Below are positions 44,227 through 53,332 of a stretch of DNA of 64,000 nucleotides, piece after piece. Within the stretch, counting starts at the first letter, position 1; every line of letters starts with the position of its first letter. The DNA is from Bacillota bacterium (GTDB lineage: Bacteria > Bacillota > Clostridia > Lachnospirales > Lachnospiraceae), in assembly GCA_023412855.1 (NCBI GenBank), contig JAEZRJ010000080.1:1-64000 (forward strand), read 5' to 3'. The position numbers and the translations under genes are program-made. The notes beneath the pieces were generated by a model. It did not search any database. It was not told the origin of the DNA and was given only the letters and a program-made list of their open reading frames with translations.

Positions 44227-47200
44227 ATGTATCAGAAAGTATCTACCAATTTGAATTTCGTAGAGCGCGAGAAACAGACGGAAAAGTTCTGGAAAGATGA
44301 GCGCATATTTGAAAAGAGTATGGAAAATCGCGAAGGCTGCCCGGCCTACACCTTTTATGACGGGCCTCCGACAGCAAACGGCAAGCCTCATATCGGCCAT
44401 GTCCTCACCCGCGTTATCAAGGATATGATTCCAAGATACCGCACGATGAAGGGTTATATGGTTCCGAGAAAGGCCGGCTGGGATACCCACGGACTTCCGG
44501 TAGAGCTGGAGGTGGAAAAAGAATTAGGGCTGGACGGAAAAGAGCAGATCGAAGAATACGGACTCGACCCTTTCATTACCAGATGTAAGGAAAGCGTATG
44601 GAAATACAAAGGCATGTGGGAGGATTTCTCCGGTACCGTAGGTTTTTGGGCAGATATGGACGATCCGTACGTTACCTATCACGACGATTATATCGAATCG
44701 GAATGGTGGGCGCTGAAACAGATTTGGGATAAACAGCTTTTATATAAGGGCTTCAAGATCGTTCCCTACTGCCCCCGCTGCGGAACGCCCCTCTCCTCTC
44801 ACGAGGTGGCACAGGGGTATAAGGATGTAAAGGAAAAGTCCGCGGTAGCACGTTTTAAGGTAAAGGGAGAAGATGCTTATATTCTGGCATGGACCACCAC
44901 GCCCTGGACGCTTCCCTCCAACGTGGCTCTTTGCGTGAATCCAACGGAAACGTATGTTAAGGTGAAGGCGGCGGATGGCTATACCTATTATATGGCCGAG
45001 GCACTTTTGGACAGTGTGTTGGGTAAGCTGGGTGATAAAGAGAAGAATATTGCAGCATATGAAATACTGGAAACCTATACCGGCAAGGATTTGGAATACA
45101 AGGAATACGAACCCCTTTTCGACTACGCGCTGAAAATTTGTGAGAAGCAGCATAAAAAAGCTCATTATGTGACCTGTGACAATTATGTTACGCTGACCGA
45201 CGGTACGGGTGTGGTTCATATCGCCCCGGCCTTCGGTGAAGACGACGCTAACGTTGGGCGTATCTATGACCTGCCCTTCGTACAGTTGGTGGATTCCAAA
45301 GGTGAGATGACGGCGGAGACGGACTATGCAGGAGTGTTCTGCAAAAAGGCTGATCCGATGATTCTTGCGGATCTGGAGAAGAAGGGACTGCTTTTCGATG
45401 CTCCCAAGTTCGAGCACAGCTATCCTCATTGCTGGCGCTGCGATACCCCGCTCATCTACTATGCCCGCGAGTCGTGGTTCATCAAGATGACGGCGGTAAA
45501 GGAGGACTTGATCCGGAACAATAATACGATCAACTGGATTCCGGAATCCATCGGCAAGGGCCGTTTCGGCGACTGGCTGGAAAACATTCAGGACTGGGGA
45601 ATATCCAGAAACCGTTACTGGGGAACACCTTTAAATGTATGGGAATGTCAGGACTGCGGTAAGATGCACTCTATCGGAAGCCGTGAGGAGCTGGAGAAAA
45701 TGAGCGGCAACGAAGCGGCGAAGACCGTTGAGCTGCACAGACCTTATATCGATGAAATTACTATCCCGTGCCGGGAGTGCGGCGGCGCGATGAAGCGTGT
45801 GCCCGAAGTGATTGACTGCTGGTTCGATTCCGGTGCGATGCCCTTTGCACAGCATCATTATCCTTTTGAAAATAAGGAGCTGTTTGAAAAGCAATTTCCG
45901 GCGCAGTTTATCAGCGAGGCAGTGGACCAGACGAGGGGATGGTTCTATTCCCTCCTTGCAGAATCCACGCTGTTATTTAATAAATCTCCTTATGAAAATG
46001 TAATCGTGTTAGGGCACGTTCAGGATGAGAATGGCCAGAAGATGAGCAAGTCCAAGGGAAATGCGGTAGATCCCTTCGATGCTCTGGCAACCTACGGGGC
46101 AGACGCTATCCGGTGGTACTTCTATATTAATTCCGCTCCATGGCTTCCCAACCGTTTCCACGGAAAGGCAGTACAGGAGGGACAGCGAAAATTCATGGGT
46201 ACGCTTTGGAATACCTATGCGTTCTTCGTACTGTATGCGAACATCGACAGCTTCGATGCTACGAAATATGAGCTGGAATACGATAAGCTCGCAGTCATGG
46301 ATAAGTGGCTGCTTTCCAAGCTTAACACGCTGGTAAAAGACGTGAATTCCTATATGGATGCCTATAAGATACCTGAGACTGCAAGAGCCTTGGACGATTT
46401 CGTGGACGATATGAGTAACTGGTATGTGAGAAGAAGCCGCGAGCGCTTCTGGGCCAAAGGAATGGAGCAAGACAAAATTAATGCGTACATGACGCTCTAT
46501 ACGGCGTTAGTTACCGTAAGTAAATGCGCGGCTCCCATGATTCCTTTCATGACCGAGGACATTTACAAGAACCTTGTTGGCAGCATCGATAAGAGCGCGC
46601 CGGAGAGCATTCACCTATGTGATTTCCCGAAAGAAGATGAGAGCTTTATCGATAAGAAATTAGAAGAGAATATGGATGAGGTCCTGAAAATTGTCGTTAT
46701 GGGACGCGCCTGCAGAAATACGGCAAATATCAAGAACCGTCAGCCCATCGGAAGGATGTTTGTAAAAGCGCCTCACGAGCTGGGAGCATTCTATCAGGAT
46801 ATTATCGTGGAGGAGCTGAATGTAAAGGAAGTAGTCTTTACAGACGATGTGCGGGAGTTCACCAGCTACAGCTTCAAACCCCAGCTTCGCACGGTAGGAC
46901 CGAAATACGGCAAGCAACTGGGCGGCATCCAGAAGGAGTTAGCGTCCCTCGACGGCAACGCGGCTATGGATGAGCTGAATGCGCAGGGAGCGCTTAAGTT
47001 CGATATAAATGGTGGGTCAGTAGAGCTTTCGAAGGAGGACTTATTGATCGAGATGAGTCAGAAGGAGGGCTACGTATCGGAGGCGGACAATACGGTGACG
47101 GTAGTGCTTCATACGGAGCTGACGGAAGAGCTGATGGAAGAAGGCTTCGTATATGAAGTGATCAGTAAGATTCAGACGATGCGTAAGGATGCCGATTTCG

Positions 47201-47388
47201 AAGTCATGGACCACATTCGGGTATCGATTGACGGAAATGATAAAATTGCAGGTATTGTTAAGAAAAATGAGAGCATAATATCAGCGAAGGTGCTTGCGGA
47301 TGAAATGGTAACGGGGGAAACGCTTGAGGCTTCCAAGGAATGGAACGTAAACGGCGAGAACGTTACGATAAGCATCAGCAGGAAATAG
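44227..47388 (+). CDS. ileS: Isoleucyl-tRNA synthetase
   Basis: 1053 residues from ATG 44227, which has AAAGGA 9 bases upstream; TTG 44197 and ATG 44218 are in frame but badly spaced. Class I motifs HIGH at 55-58 and KMSKS near 604-608; a large editing domain lies between. The length, the PYCPRCGTPLSSHEV segment and the extended C-terminus place it in the longer IleS2-like (eukaryote-like) group rather than the B. subtilis-like IleS1. Controlled by the T-box upstream; a terminator follows. Confidence 0.96.
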   Translation: MYQKVSTNLNFVEREKQTEKFWKDERIFEKSMENREGCPAYTFYDGPPTANGKPHIGHVLTRVIKDMIPRYRTMKGYMVPRKAGWDTHGLPVELEVEKELGLDGKEQIEEYGLDPFITRCKESVWKYKGMWEDFSGTVGFWADMDDPYVTYHDDYIESEWWALKQIWDKQLLYKGFKIVPYCPRCGTPLSSHEVAQGYKDVKEKSAVARFKVKGEDAYILAWTTTPWTLPSNVALCVNPTETYVKVKAADGYTYYMAEALLDSVLGKLGDKEKNIAAYEILETYTGKDLEYKEYEPLFDYALKICEKQHKKAHYVTCDNYVTLTDGTGVVHIAPAFGEDDANVGRIYDLPFVQLVDSKGEMTAETDYAGVFCKKADPMILADLEKKGLLFDAPKFEHSYPHCWRCDTPLIYYARESWFIKMTAVKEDLIRNNNTINWIPESIGKGRFGDWLENIQDWGISRNRYWGTPLNVWECQDCGKMHSIGSREELEKMSGNEAAKTVELHRPYIDEITIPCRECGGAMKRVPEVIDCWFDSGAMPFAQHHYPFENKELFEKQFPAQFISEAVDQTRGWFYSLLAESTLLFNKSPYENVIVLGHVQDENGQKMSKSKGNAVDPFDALATYGADAIRWYFYINSAPWLPNRFHGKAVQEGQRKFMGTLWNTYAFFVLYANIDSFDATKYELEYDKLAVMDKWLLSKLNTLVKDVNSYMDAYKIPETARALDDFVDDMSNWYVRRSRERFWAKGMEQDKINAYMTLYTALVTVSKCAAPMIPFMTEDIYKNLVGSIDKSAPESIHLCDFPKEDESFIDKKLEENMDEVLKIVVMGRACRNTANIKNRQPIGRMFVKAPHELGAFYQDIIVEELNVKEVVFTDDVREFTSYSFKPQLRTVGPKYGKQLGGIQKELASLDGNAAMDELNAQGALKFDINGGSVELSKEDLLIEMSQKEGYVSEADNTVTVVLHTELTEELMEEGFVYEVISKIQTMRKDADFEVMDHIRVSIDGNDKIAGIVKKNESIISAKVLADEMVTGETLEASKEWNVNGENVTISISRK

Positions 47389-47396
47389 CAGTAACA

Positions 47397-47435
47397 GGCG
47401 GCAGATTCCGGAAAAAAGGATTTTGCCGCCGTTTT
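47397..47435 (+). terminator. Terminator after ileS
   Basis: GGCGGCAGATTCC (47397-47409) pairs with GGATTTTGCCGCC (47418-47430), then GTTTTC. Two internal mismatches. Confidence 0.8.
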
Positions 47436-47444
47436 CTTATCTTA

Positions 47445-47472
47445 TTGCTTTTTTTGCCACATATTGTATAAT
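47445..47472 (+). promoter_or_regulatory. Promoter of glgP
   Basis: TTGCTT (47445-47450), 16-base spacer, TATAAT (47467-47472), 35 bases before ATG 47507. Confidence 0.6.
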
Positions 47473-47506
47473 TATGAATAGAAAGAAGTTGGATGGGAGG
47501 TAGTAC

Positions 47507-49981
47507 ATGATTAAGAAGGCTGCCTTGTCTTTTGACAAGGATTTATTTAAAAGAAGTGTAGTTTATAATGTAAAAACGTTATATAGAAAAAGTATGGAGG
47601 AGGCCTCACCTCAGCAGATTTTTCAGGCGGTATCTTATGCCATCAAGGATGCGATCGTCGATAAGTGGATGAAGACGCAGGAAGAATATGAGAAGCAGGA
47701 CCCTAAAATGGTTTATTACCTTTCCATGGAATTTCTGATGGGAAGGGCGCTCGGCAACAATATTATCAATCTGCAGGCCTATGAGCCGGTAAAGGAAGCG
47801 CTGGAAGAACTGGGCGTGGACATCAACGCAATAGAAGATCAGGAACCGGATGCGGCACTGGGTAATGGCGGTCTGGGAAGGCTTGCCGCTTGTTTTCTCG
47901 ATTCCCTGGCTACTTTGGGTTATCCGGCATACGGCTGCGGTATCCGTTACCGTTACGGGATGTTCAAGCAGCAGATTCGCGACGGTTATCAGATAGAGGT
48001 ACCCGATAACTGGCTGGAGAACGGCAATCCCTTCGAGCTGAGAAGACCGGAATATGCCAAAGAGGTAAAGTTCGGCGGTTATGTGAATGTATATGTGGAT
48101 GAGAACGGCAGGAGCAATTTCAAGCAAGAGGGCTACCAGTCGGTGAATGCTATCCCTTACGATTTGCCCATCGTAGGCTATGGAAACGGCATTGTGAATA
48201 CGCTGCGCATCTGGGATGCTCAGCCGGTGGAGTGTTTCCGGCTGGAATCCTTCGATAAGGGCGACTATCAGAAAGCGGTGGAGCAGGAGAATCTGGCAAG
48301 AAATATCGTTGAGGTGCTCTATCCCAACGATAACCATTATGCAGGCAAGGAGCTTCGCTTAAAGCAGCAATATTTCTTCATATCGGCATCGGTCCAGGCG
48401 GCAGTGGCGAAGTATATGCGAAAGCATGAGGATATCCGCAGATTCCACGAGAAGGTTACCTTCCAGTTGAACGATACTCACCCGACCGTGGCGATTGCCG
48501 AGCTGATGCGCATCCTTATGGATGAGTATTATCTTACATGGGATGAGGCGTGGGCGGTCACCACGAAGACCTGTGCTTATACGAACCACACCATTATGTC
48601 GGAAGCGCTGGAAAAGTGGCCTATAGAACTGTTCTCCAGGCTGCTGCCCAGAGTTTACCAGATCGTAGAGGAAATCAACCGCCGCTTTGTGAAGCAGATA
48701 GAGCAAATATATCCCGGTAATCATGAAAAAATCCGTAAGATGGCAATTATCTATGACGGCCAGGTCAAAATGGCACATCTTGCCATCGCCTCCGGCTATT
48801 CGGTAAACGGCGTGGCCAGACTGCATACGGAAATATTGAAAAAGCAGGAGCTCAGAGATTTCTATGAGATGATGCCGAATAAGTTCAGCAATAAGACAAA
48901 CGGTATTACGCAGAGACGTTTTCTCCTCCACGGGAACCCGCTTCTGGCGGATTGGATTACTTTTCATATAGGTTCCGACTGGATTACTGACCTTACGAGA
49001 CTGACCAAGCTGAAGGTCTATGCGGACGATGAGAAGGCCCAGCAGGAATTCATGAACATTAAATATAAGAATAAGATTCGCCTGGCAGATTATATTCTGG
49101 AGCACAACGGCATCGAAGTGGATCCGAGATCGATTTTCGACGTTCAGGTAAAGAGGCTTCATGAGTATAAAAGACAGCTTTTAAATATTCTTCATATCAT
49201 GCACCTTTATAATCAGTTAAAGGAGCACCCGGAGATGCCTTTCTATCCGAGGACATTCATCTTCGGTGCGAAAGCGGCGGCCGGATACAGGAATGCGAAG
49301 CTGACCATCAAGCTTATCAATGCAGTAGGGGAAGTGATCAATAACGATTCCTCCATCCGCGGCAAGATCAAGGTCGTATTCATCGAGGACTACAAGGTAT
49401 CCAATGCGGAAATTATTTTTGCGGCATCGGATGTTTCCGAGCAGATATCCACAGCCAGCAAGGAGGCTTCCGGCACGGGCAACATGAAGTTCATGCTTAA
49501 CGGTGCGATTACGCTGGGAACGATGGACGGTGCCAATGTGGAAATCGTAGAAGAAGTAGGGGAAGAGAATGCGGTTATCTTCGGTCTTAGCTCCGACGAG
49601 GTCATTCGTTATGAGAACTTCGGCGGTTATGACCCTATGGAAATATTCAACAACAATTCCGATGTCAGAAAAGTGCTGATGCAGCTGATTAACGGTACTT
49701 ATTCTAAGAATGATCCGGATTTGTTCCGTCCGCTCTACAATTCACTGTTGAATACGCTGAGTACAGCTAAGGCGGATACGTACTTTATTCTGAAGGACTT
49801 CGAGTCCTATGCGGAAGCACAGAAAAAAGTGGAGGCGGCATACCGGGATGAAAAGGGATGGGCAAGGAGCGCTATTTTAAATGTGGCCTGCTCCGGCAAA
49901 TTCTCCTCTGACAGAACCATCGAAGAATATGTGAAGGATATATGGCATTTGGATAGAGTAGTTTTACCTCTAAAGAAGTAA
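47507..49981 (+). CDS. glgP: Glycogen/maltodextrin phosphorylase
   Basis: 824 residues. Releases glucose-1-phosphate from glycogen with a PLP cofactor; PLP-lysine motif EASGTGNMKFMLNGA near residue 660. Other family segments: DAALGNGGLGRLAACF, GYGIRYRYG-like CGIRYRYGMF, and QLNDTHPTVAIAELMR. GGGAGG lies 7 bases before ATG 47507. Together with glgCD it gives the cell a glycogen cycle. A diverged fragment of a second glgP lies at 61498. Confidence 0.96.
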   Translation: MIKKAALSFDKDLFKRSVVYNVKTLYRKSMEEASPQQIFQAVSYAIKDAIVDKWMKTQEEYEKQDPKMVYYLSMEFLMGRALGNNIINLQAYEPVKEALEELGVDINAIEDQEPDAALGNGGLGRLAACFLDSLATLGYPAYGCGIRYRYGMFKQQIRDGYQIEVPDNWLENGNPFELRRPEYAKEVKFGGYVNVYVDENGRSNFKQEGYQSVNAIPYDLPIVGYGNGIVNTLRIWDAQPVECFRLESFDKGDYQKAVEQENLARNIVEVLYPNDNHYAGKELRLKQQYFFISASVQAAVAKYMRKHEDIRRFHEKVTFQLNDTHPTVAIAELMRILMDEYYLTWDEAWAVTTKTCAYTNHTIMSEALEKWPIELFSRLLPRVYQIVEEINRRFVKQIEQIYPGNHEKIRKMAIIYDGQVKMAHLAIASGYSVNGVARLHTEILKKQELRDFYEMMPNKFSNKTNGITQRRFLLHGNPLLADWITFHIGSDWITDLTRLTKLKVYADDEKAQQEFMNIKYKNKIRLADYILEHNGIEVDPRSIFDVQVKRLHEYKRQLLNILHIMHLYNQLKEHPEMPFYPRTFIFGAKAAAGYRNAKLTIKLINAVGEVINNDSSIRGKIKVVFIEDYKVSNAEIIFAASDVSEQISTASKEASGTGNMKFMLNGAITLGTMDGANVEIVEEVGEENAVIFGLSSDEVIRYENFGGYDPMEIFNNNSDVRKVLMQLINGTYSKNDPDLFRPLYNSLLNTLSTAKADTYFILKDFESYAEAQKKVEAAYRDEKGWARSAILNVACSGKFSSDRTIEEYVKDIWHLDRVVLPLKK

Positions 49982-50010
49982 AATAAGAAATGATAATATA
50001 AAATGAAGAG

Positions 50011-50056
50011 CCCCTTTTGTTAGATGAGAAAATATCTAATGAAAGGGGTTTTGTTT
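50011..50056 (+). terminator. Terminator after glgP
   Basis: CCCCTTTTGTTAGAT pairs with ATCTAATGAAAGGGG (few mismatches), then TTTTGTTTT. Separates glgP from the mgl-type island. Confidence 0.88.
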
Positions 50057-50083
50057 TATTTGGACTAAAAAAATGTAAGATAT

Positions 50084-50125
50084 AGAAAAAAATCTATTGA
50101 AAAAAGAAAAAGATTGTATATTATT
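50084..50125 (+). promoter_or_regulatory. 21-bp-period direct repeat at the chemoreceptor promoter
   Basis: AGAAAAAAATC (50084) and AGAAAAAGATT (50105) start exactly 21 bases apart, followed by TGTATATTATT, which contains a likely -10 (TATTAT, 50119). The start codon is 81 bases after the second repeat. The same layout occurs at 52001 before the mglB-like gene. Two repeats on one DNA face, with the second over the -35 region, are typical of AraC-type activator sites. Confidence 0.6.
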
Positions 50126-50185
50126 AACAAAAAAATGTTGATACAGTAAAATAGAGCAAAATTAACTATATATGGAGGAAAGGAT

Positions 50186-51907
50186 ATGAAATCGATAAAG
50201 GTAAAAATGTTGCTTATGATCTGTATCTGGCTTTTAGTATCGGTATGCGGAATGTTTATTCTGGCAAGAAATATGAATGATACAAAAGAAGTAAGTGAAA
50301 CGCTTTTGAATCGGCAGATGCAGGATTTAGATGATATTTCCAGTTTGACGGAACAGTTTAAAAGCATACAAAGCCTAACCTTAAATCACGTAGTTTTAGG
50401 CAGAGGAATAAGGATTGAAGCAATTGAAAAGGAGATACAGGCAGCTTTTGGAGAAATAGATGTGGTGGCGGATTCTTACGAGAGCCGGATTAATAATGAA
50501 GAATGCCGCCCGATTTTTGCAGGATTACAGGAAGATCTAAAAACTTATAAGGAATTGGTCAATGATATTTTAAAATATAGCAAAGGAATTAAGAAATCCG
50601 ACGCAGAACTTTTGGTAACAACGAATCTTCCGGATGTGGTCGGCAGTGCGGAAGGGAAGCTTCAGCAATTAAAAGATATTGCCAATGCTTCGGTGGTAGA
50701 AGGTAAACAAGAGTTGATAGGATATACGGAGCAAATTCCCAGTGTTCTGGCGGGTTCCATACTCCTTCTCGTTATAGCGGCTGCCGTTACGGCAATTGCC
50801 ATAAATCGAATGATCATACGTCCCGTAGTGTTTTCCACAAAGCAGCTTGGAAAGATGATTGCAGAGATAAAAAGACAGGAAGGTGACTTGAACCATCGTC
50901 TGAAAACAAAATCAAACGATGAAATCGGCGGCTTATTAAACGGAATGAATCTGATACTCGATATTCTGCAGGGGACAATAAGCGGTGTTATTCATACATG
51001 CAGCCAGCTTGCGGTACTGCAGGAACTTGTGTACCAAAGTGCAGATAATGCGCAGCAGGGAGCAAATGATACGGCAGCGATTGTAGAAGAAATCGTTGCG
51101 GGTATGGATAACGTGCGGGGCGCTATACTGACAGTTGCCCGTAATAACGAGGATGTTAACGCAAAGGTTCAGGGTGTGATGGAGAAGGCATTGGAAGGTT
51201 CTCAATATATCGTGGGAGTAAAAGAAAATGCGAATGTCCTTCAAAAGCAGGCAATTACAAGTAAAAATGAAGCAAGTGAGATAATAATTAAAATTGATAC
51301 CACCGTCAGAAAGTCTGTGAAAGACAGCGAGAGGATAGAAGAGGTGGTAAATCTTTCCGGAGATATTTTAGGCATTGCGAATCAGACCAATTTATTGGCA
51401 TTGAATGCTTCTATAGAAGCGGCAAGGGCAGGGGAGTCGGGAAGAGGCTTTGCCGTTGTGGCGGAAGAAATCAGAAAGCTGGCGGACGATTCCAAGAACA
51501 TCGCCAATAATATTCAAAATATCAGTAATGAAGTATTTGTCACGGTGCAATCTCTGGCGGATAATGCAATGTTGCTTTTAAAGTTTGTAAATGAAAAGGT
51601 TCTTCCTGATTATGACGTACTGGAAAAGACCGGAGTTGAATATTATGAATCCTCGGTTGTCATCGATAACATAATGAAAGAATTCTATGATGCCATGAAC
51701 AGTCTCGTAATAATGTCCGGTAAAATTGTGGATGCAAATCAAATAATGGGAGTAACCATAGAAGAAAGCCAGATAGGAATAACACATGTATCTGAAAATA
51801 CAGGTGAGCTAACGAGAGGAATGGAGCAGATTACTAAAACCTTAACAGAAATAAACATAGTAGTGGAGGAATTGCAAGGTAAAACGGAATCTTTTAAAAA
51901 ATTTTAG
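50186..51907 (+). CDS. Methyl-accepting chemotaxis protein of the mgl-type island
   Basis: 573 residues, GGAGGAAAGG upstream. TM1 about 7-27, alpha-helical (4HB-like) extracellular domain, TM2 about 186-212, HAMP, and signalling domain with NQTNLLALNASIEAARAGE near 398. The post-tip helix holds LLKFVNEKVLPDYDVLEKTG, the same kind of insertion as in the receptor at 38459. It precedes the mglB-like gene, and galactose-type binding proteins are known chemoreceptor ligands, so sugar taxis via that protein is likely (inference). Confidence 0.92.
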   Translation: MKSIKVKMLLMICIWLLVSVCGMFILARNMNDTKEVSETLLNRQMQDLDDISSLTEQFKSIQSLTLNHVVLGRGIRIEAIEKEIQAAFGEIDVVADSYESRINNEECRPIFAGLQEDLKTYKELVNDILKYSKGIKKSDAELLVTTNLPDVVGSAEGKLQQLKDIANASVVEGKQELIGYTEQIPSVLAGSILLLVIAAAVTAIAINRMIIRPVVFSTKQLGKMIAEIKRQEGDLNHRLKTKSNDEIGGLLNGMNLILDILQGTISGVIHTCSQLAVLQELVYQSADNAQQGANDTAAIVEEIVAGMDNVRGAILTVARNNEDVNAKVQGVMEKALEGSQYIVGVKENANVLQKQAITSKNEASEIIIKIDTTVRKSVKDSERIEEVVNLSGDILGIANQTNLLALNASIEAARAGESGRGFAVVAEEIRKLADDSKNIANNIQNISNEVFVTVQSLADNAMLLLKFVNEKVLPDYDVLEKTGVEYYESSVVIDNIMKEFYDAMNSLVIMSGKIVDANQIMGVTIEESQIGITHVSENTGELTRGMEQITKTLTEINIVVEELQGKTESFKKF

Positions 51908-52000
51908 ACAATCGAAATGTGAGTATAATTAAATAAGGGAGCAAAGTGTATAAAAAATAAACAATAAAAAATATAAAATAAGCAATATGACAATAAAAAA

Positions 52001-52044
52001 AGAAAAATATTCATAGCAGAAAGAAAAATATTGTATATTTTATA
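52001..52044 (+). promoter_or_regulatory. 21-bp-period direct repeat at the mglB-like promoter
   Basis: AGAAAAATATT occurs at 52001 and again at 52022, exactly 21 bases apart, followed by GTATATTTTAT with a -10-like TATATT or TATTTT. The ATG at 52107 is 85 bases after the second repeat. It matches the site at 50084 in sequence, period and distance to the start. The 200-base gap is otherwise A+T-rich without a terminator. Confidence 0.65.
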
Positions 52045-52106
52045 TGTTTCCCTGTTGCTAGAATATGGTTGTAGGTAAAAAACATATCATTTAGGGAGGA
52101 AACCCA

Positions 52107-53237
52107 ATGAAAAGAAAAATTTTAAGCGTGATTCTTGCAACAACAATGCTCGCTACGATGCTGGTCGGCTGTGGCAGCAGCAATGGAACAACAGAAGAAG
52201 CGGCAGCGCCGAAAACAGAGGAAGCAGCACCGGCGGCTGAAGAAGCGGCACCGGCCGAAGAGGCAGCACCCGTTGAAGAAGCAGCCGAAGAAGTGGCAGA
52301 AGTAGCTGGATGTGAGGGTGTTGATGGTCTTAATATCGGTATCTGTATTTACAAATTTGATGATAACTTCATGACCTTATACAGGGAAGAGTTAAAGTCT
52401 TACTTGGAAGCAGGCGGAGCTACCGTTACGGTAATGGATGGTAAAAACGACCAGGCAGAGCAGACGAACCAGATTCAGAACTTTATTACAGAGGGAGTTG
52501 ACATATTAATTGTAAACTTAGTGCAGTCCTCGGCAGCTCAGCAGATTACCGATCAATGTGCAAAAGCGGAGATTCCGGTTGTTTTCATTAACCGCGAGCC
52601 TGCGGATGAAGAAAAAGACAGATGGGCATCTGAAGGAATTATGGCTACCTACGTTGGTGCGGATGCCAGACAGTCCGGTACATACCAGGGTGAAATCGTT
52701 AATGCGTTACCAGACAAGGGTGACATTAATGGAGATGGAACGGTTGCATATGTAATGGTAGTAGGCGATCCCGAAAATGTGGATGCACAGTACAGAACGG
52801 AATTCTCTGTAAAGGCGGTAGAAGATTCTGGAATGAAGGTTCAAAAACTGGATGAGCAGCGCGGTGACTGGGATCAGGCAAAAGGACAGGAAATCGTTGC
52901 GAATGCTTTAACTGCATACGGTGATGAAATCGAAGTTGTATTCTGCAACAACGATGCGATGGCACTCGGTGCGAAACAGGCGATTGAAGCAGCAGGCAGA
53001 ACTGTTGGTACAGACATTTACTTATTGGGTGTTGATGCTTTAACGGAAGTTCTTGAAAATGTAATCTCCGGAGCGATTACAGGTACAGTATTCAATGATC
53101 ATATCGGTCAGTCTCATGCGGCAGCGGAAGCGGCAGCAGCATTTGCGGCAGGTGAAACGCTCGATACATTAATCGGTGTAGACTACATCAAGGTTACAAA
53201 AGATAACGCACAGGAAATTCTGGATATCATTAAATAG
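52107..53237 (+). CDS. Galactose/methylgalactoside-type sugar-binding lipoprotein (MglB-like)
   Basis: 376 residues. Lipobox LVGC (Cys 22), then an Ala/Glu/Pro low-complexity tether (about 30-67) and a two-lobed periplasmic-binding fold. DINGDGTVAY is the EF-hand-like calcium loop typical of MglB, and FCNNDAMALGAKQAIE and LLGVDALTEVL are the usual hinge-side motifs. It feeds the MglA/MglC-like importer downstream. Exact sugar (galactose, glucose, other) cannot be settled here. Confidence 0.9.
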   Translation: MKRKILSVILATTMLATMLVGCGSSNGTTEEAAAPKTEEAAPAAEEAAPAEEAAPVEEAAEEVAEVAGCEGVDGLNIGICIYKFDDNFMTLYREELKSYLEAGGATVTVMDGKNDQAEQTNQIQNFITEGVDILIVNLVQSSAAQQITDQCAKAEIPVVFINREPADEEKDRWASEGIMATYVGADARQSGTYQGEIVNALPDKGDINGDGTVAYVMVVGDPENVDAQYRTEFSVKAVEDSGMKVQKLDEQRGDWDQAKGQEIVANALTAYGDEIEVVFCNNDAMALGAKQAIEAAGRTVGTDIYLLGVDALTEVLENVISGAITGTVFNDHIGQSHAAAEAAAAFAAGETLDTLIGVDYIKVTKDNAQEILDIIK

Positions 53238-53263
53238 TTAAGTAGTAACGTGTTAAAATTTCT

Positions 53264-53290
53264 GGGTGTGTCAGGCGGCACACCCGGGTT
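53264..53290 (+). terminator. Hairpin between mglB-like and mglA-like genes
   Basis: GGGTGTG (53264-53270) pairs with CACACCC (53279-53285); only a short GGGTTTT follows. Probably a partial terminator or 3' stabiliser favouring binding-protein expression. Confidence 0.6.
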
Positions 53291-53332
53291 TTACGCAACG
53301 ATTCAGTATCATGAGAGGAAGGTTACACTAAT

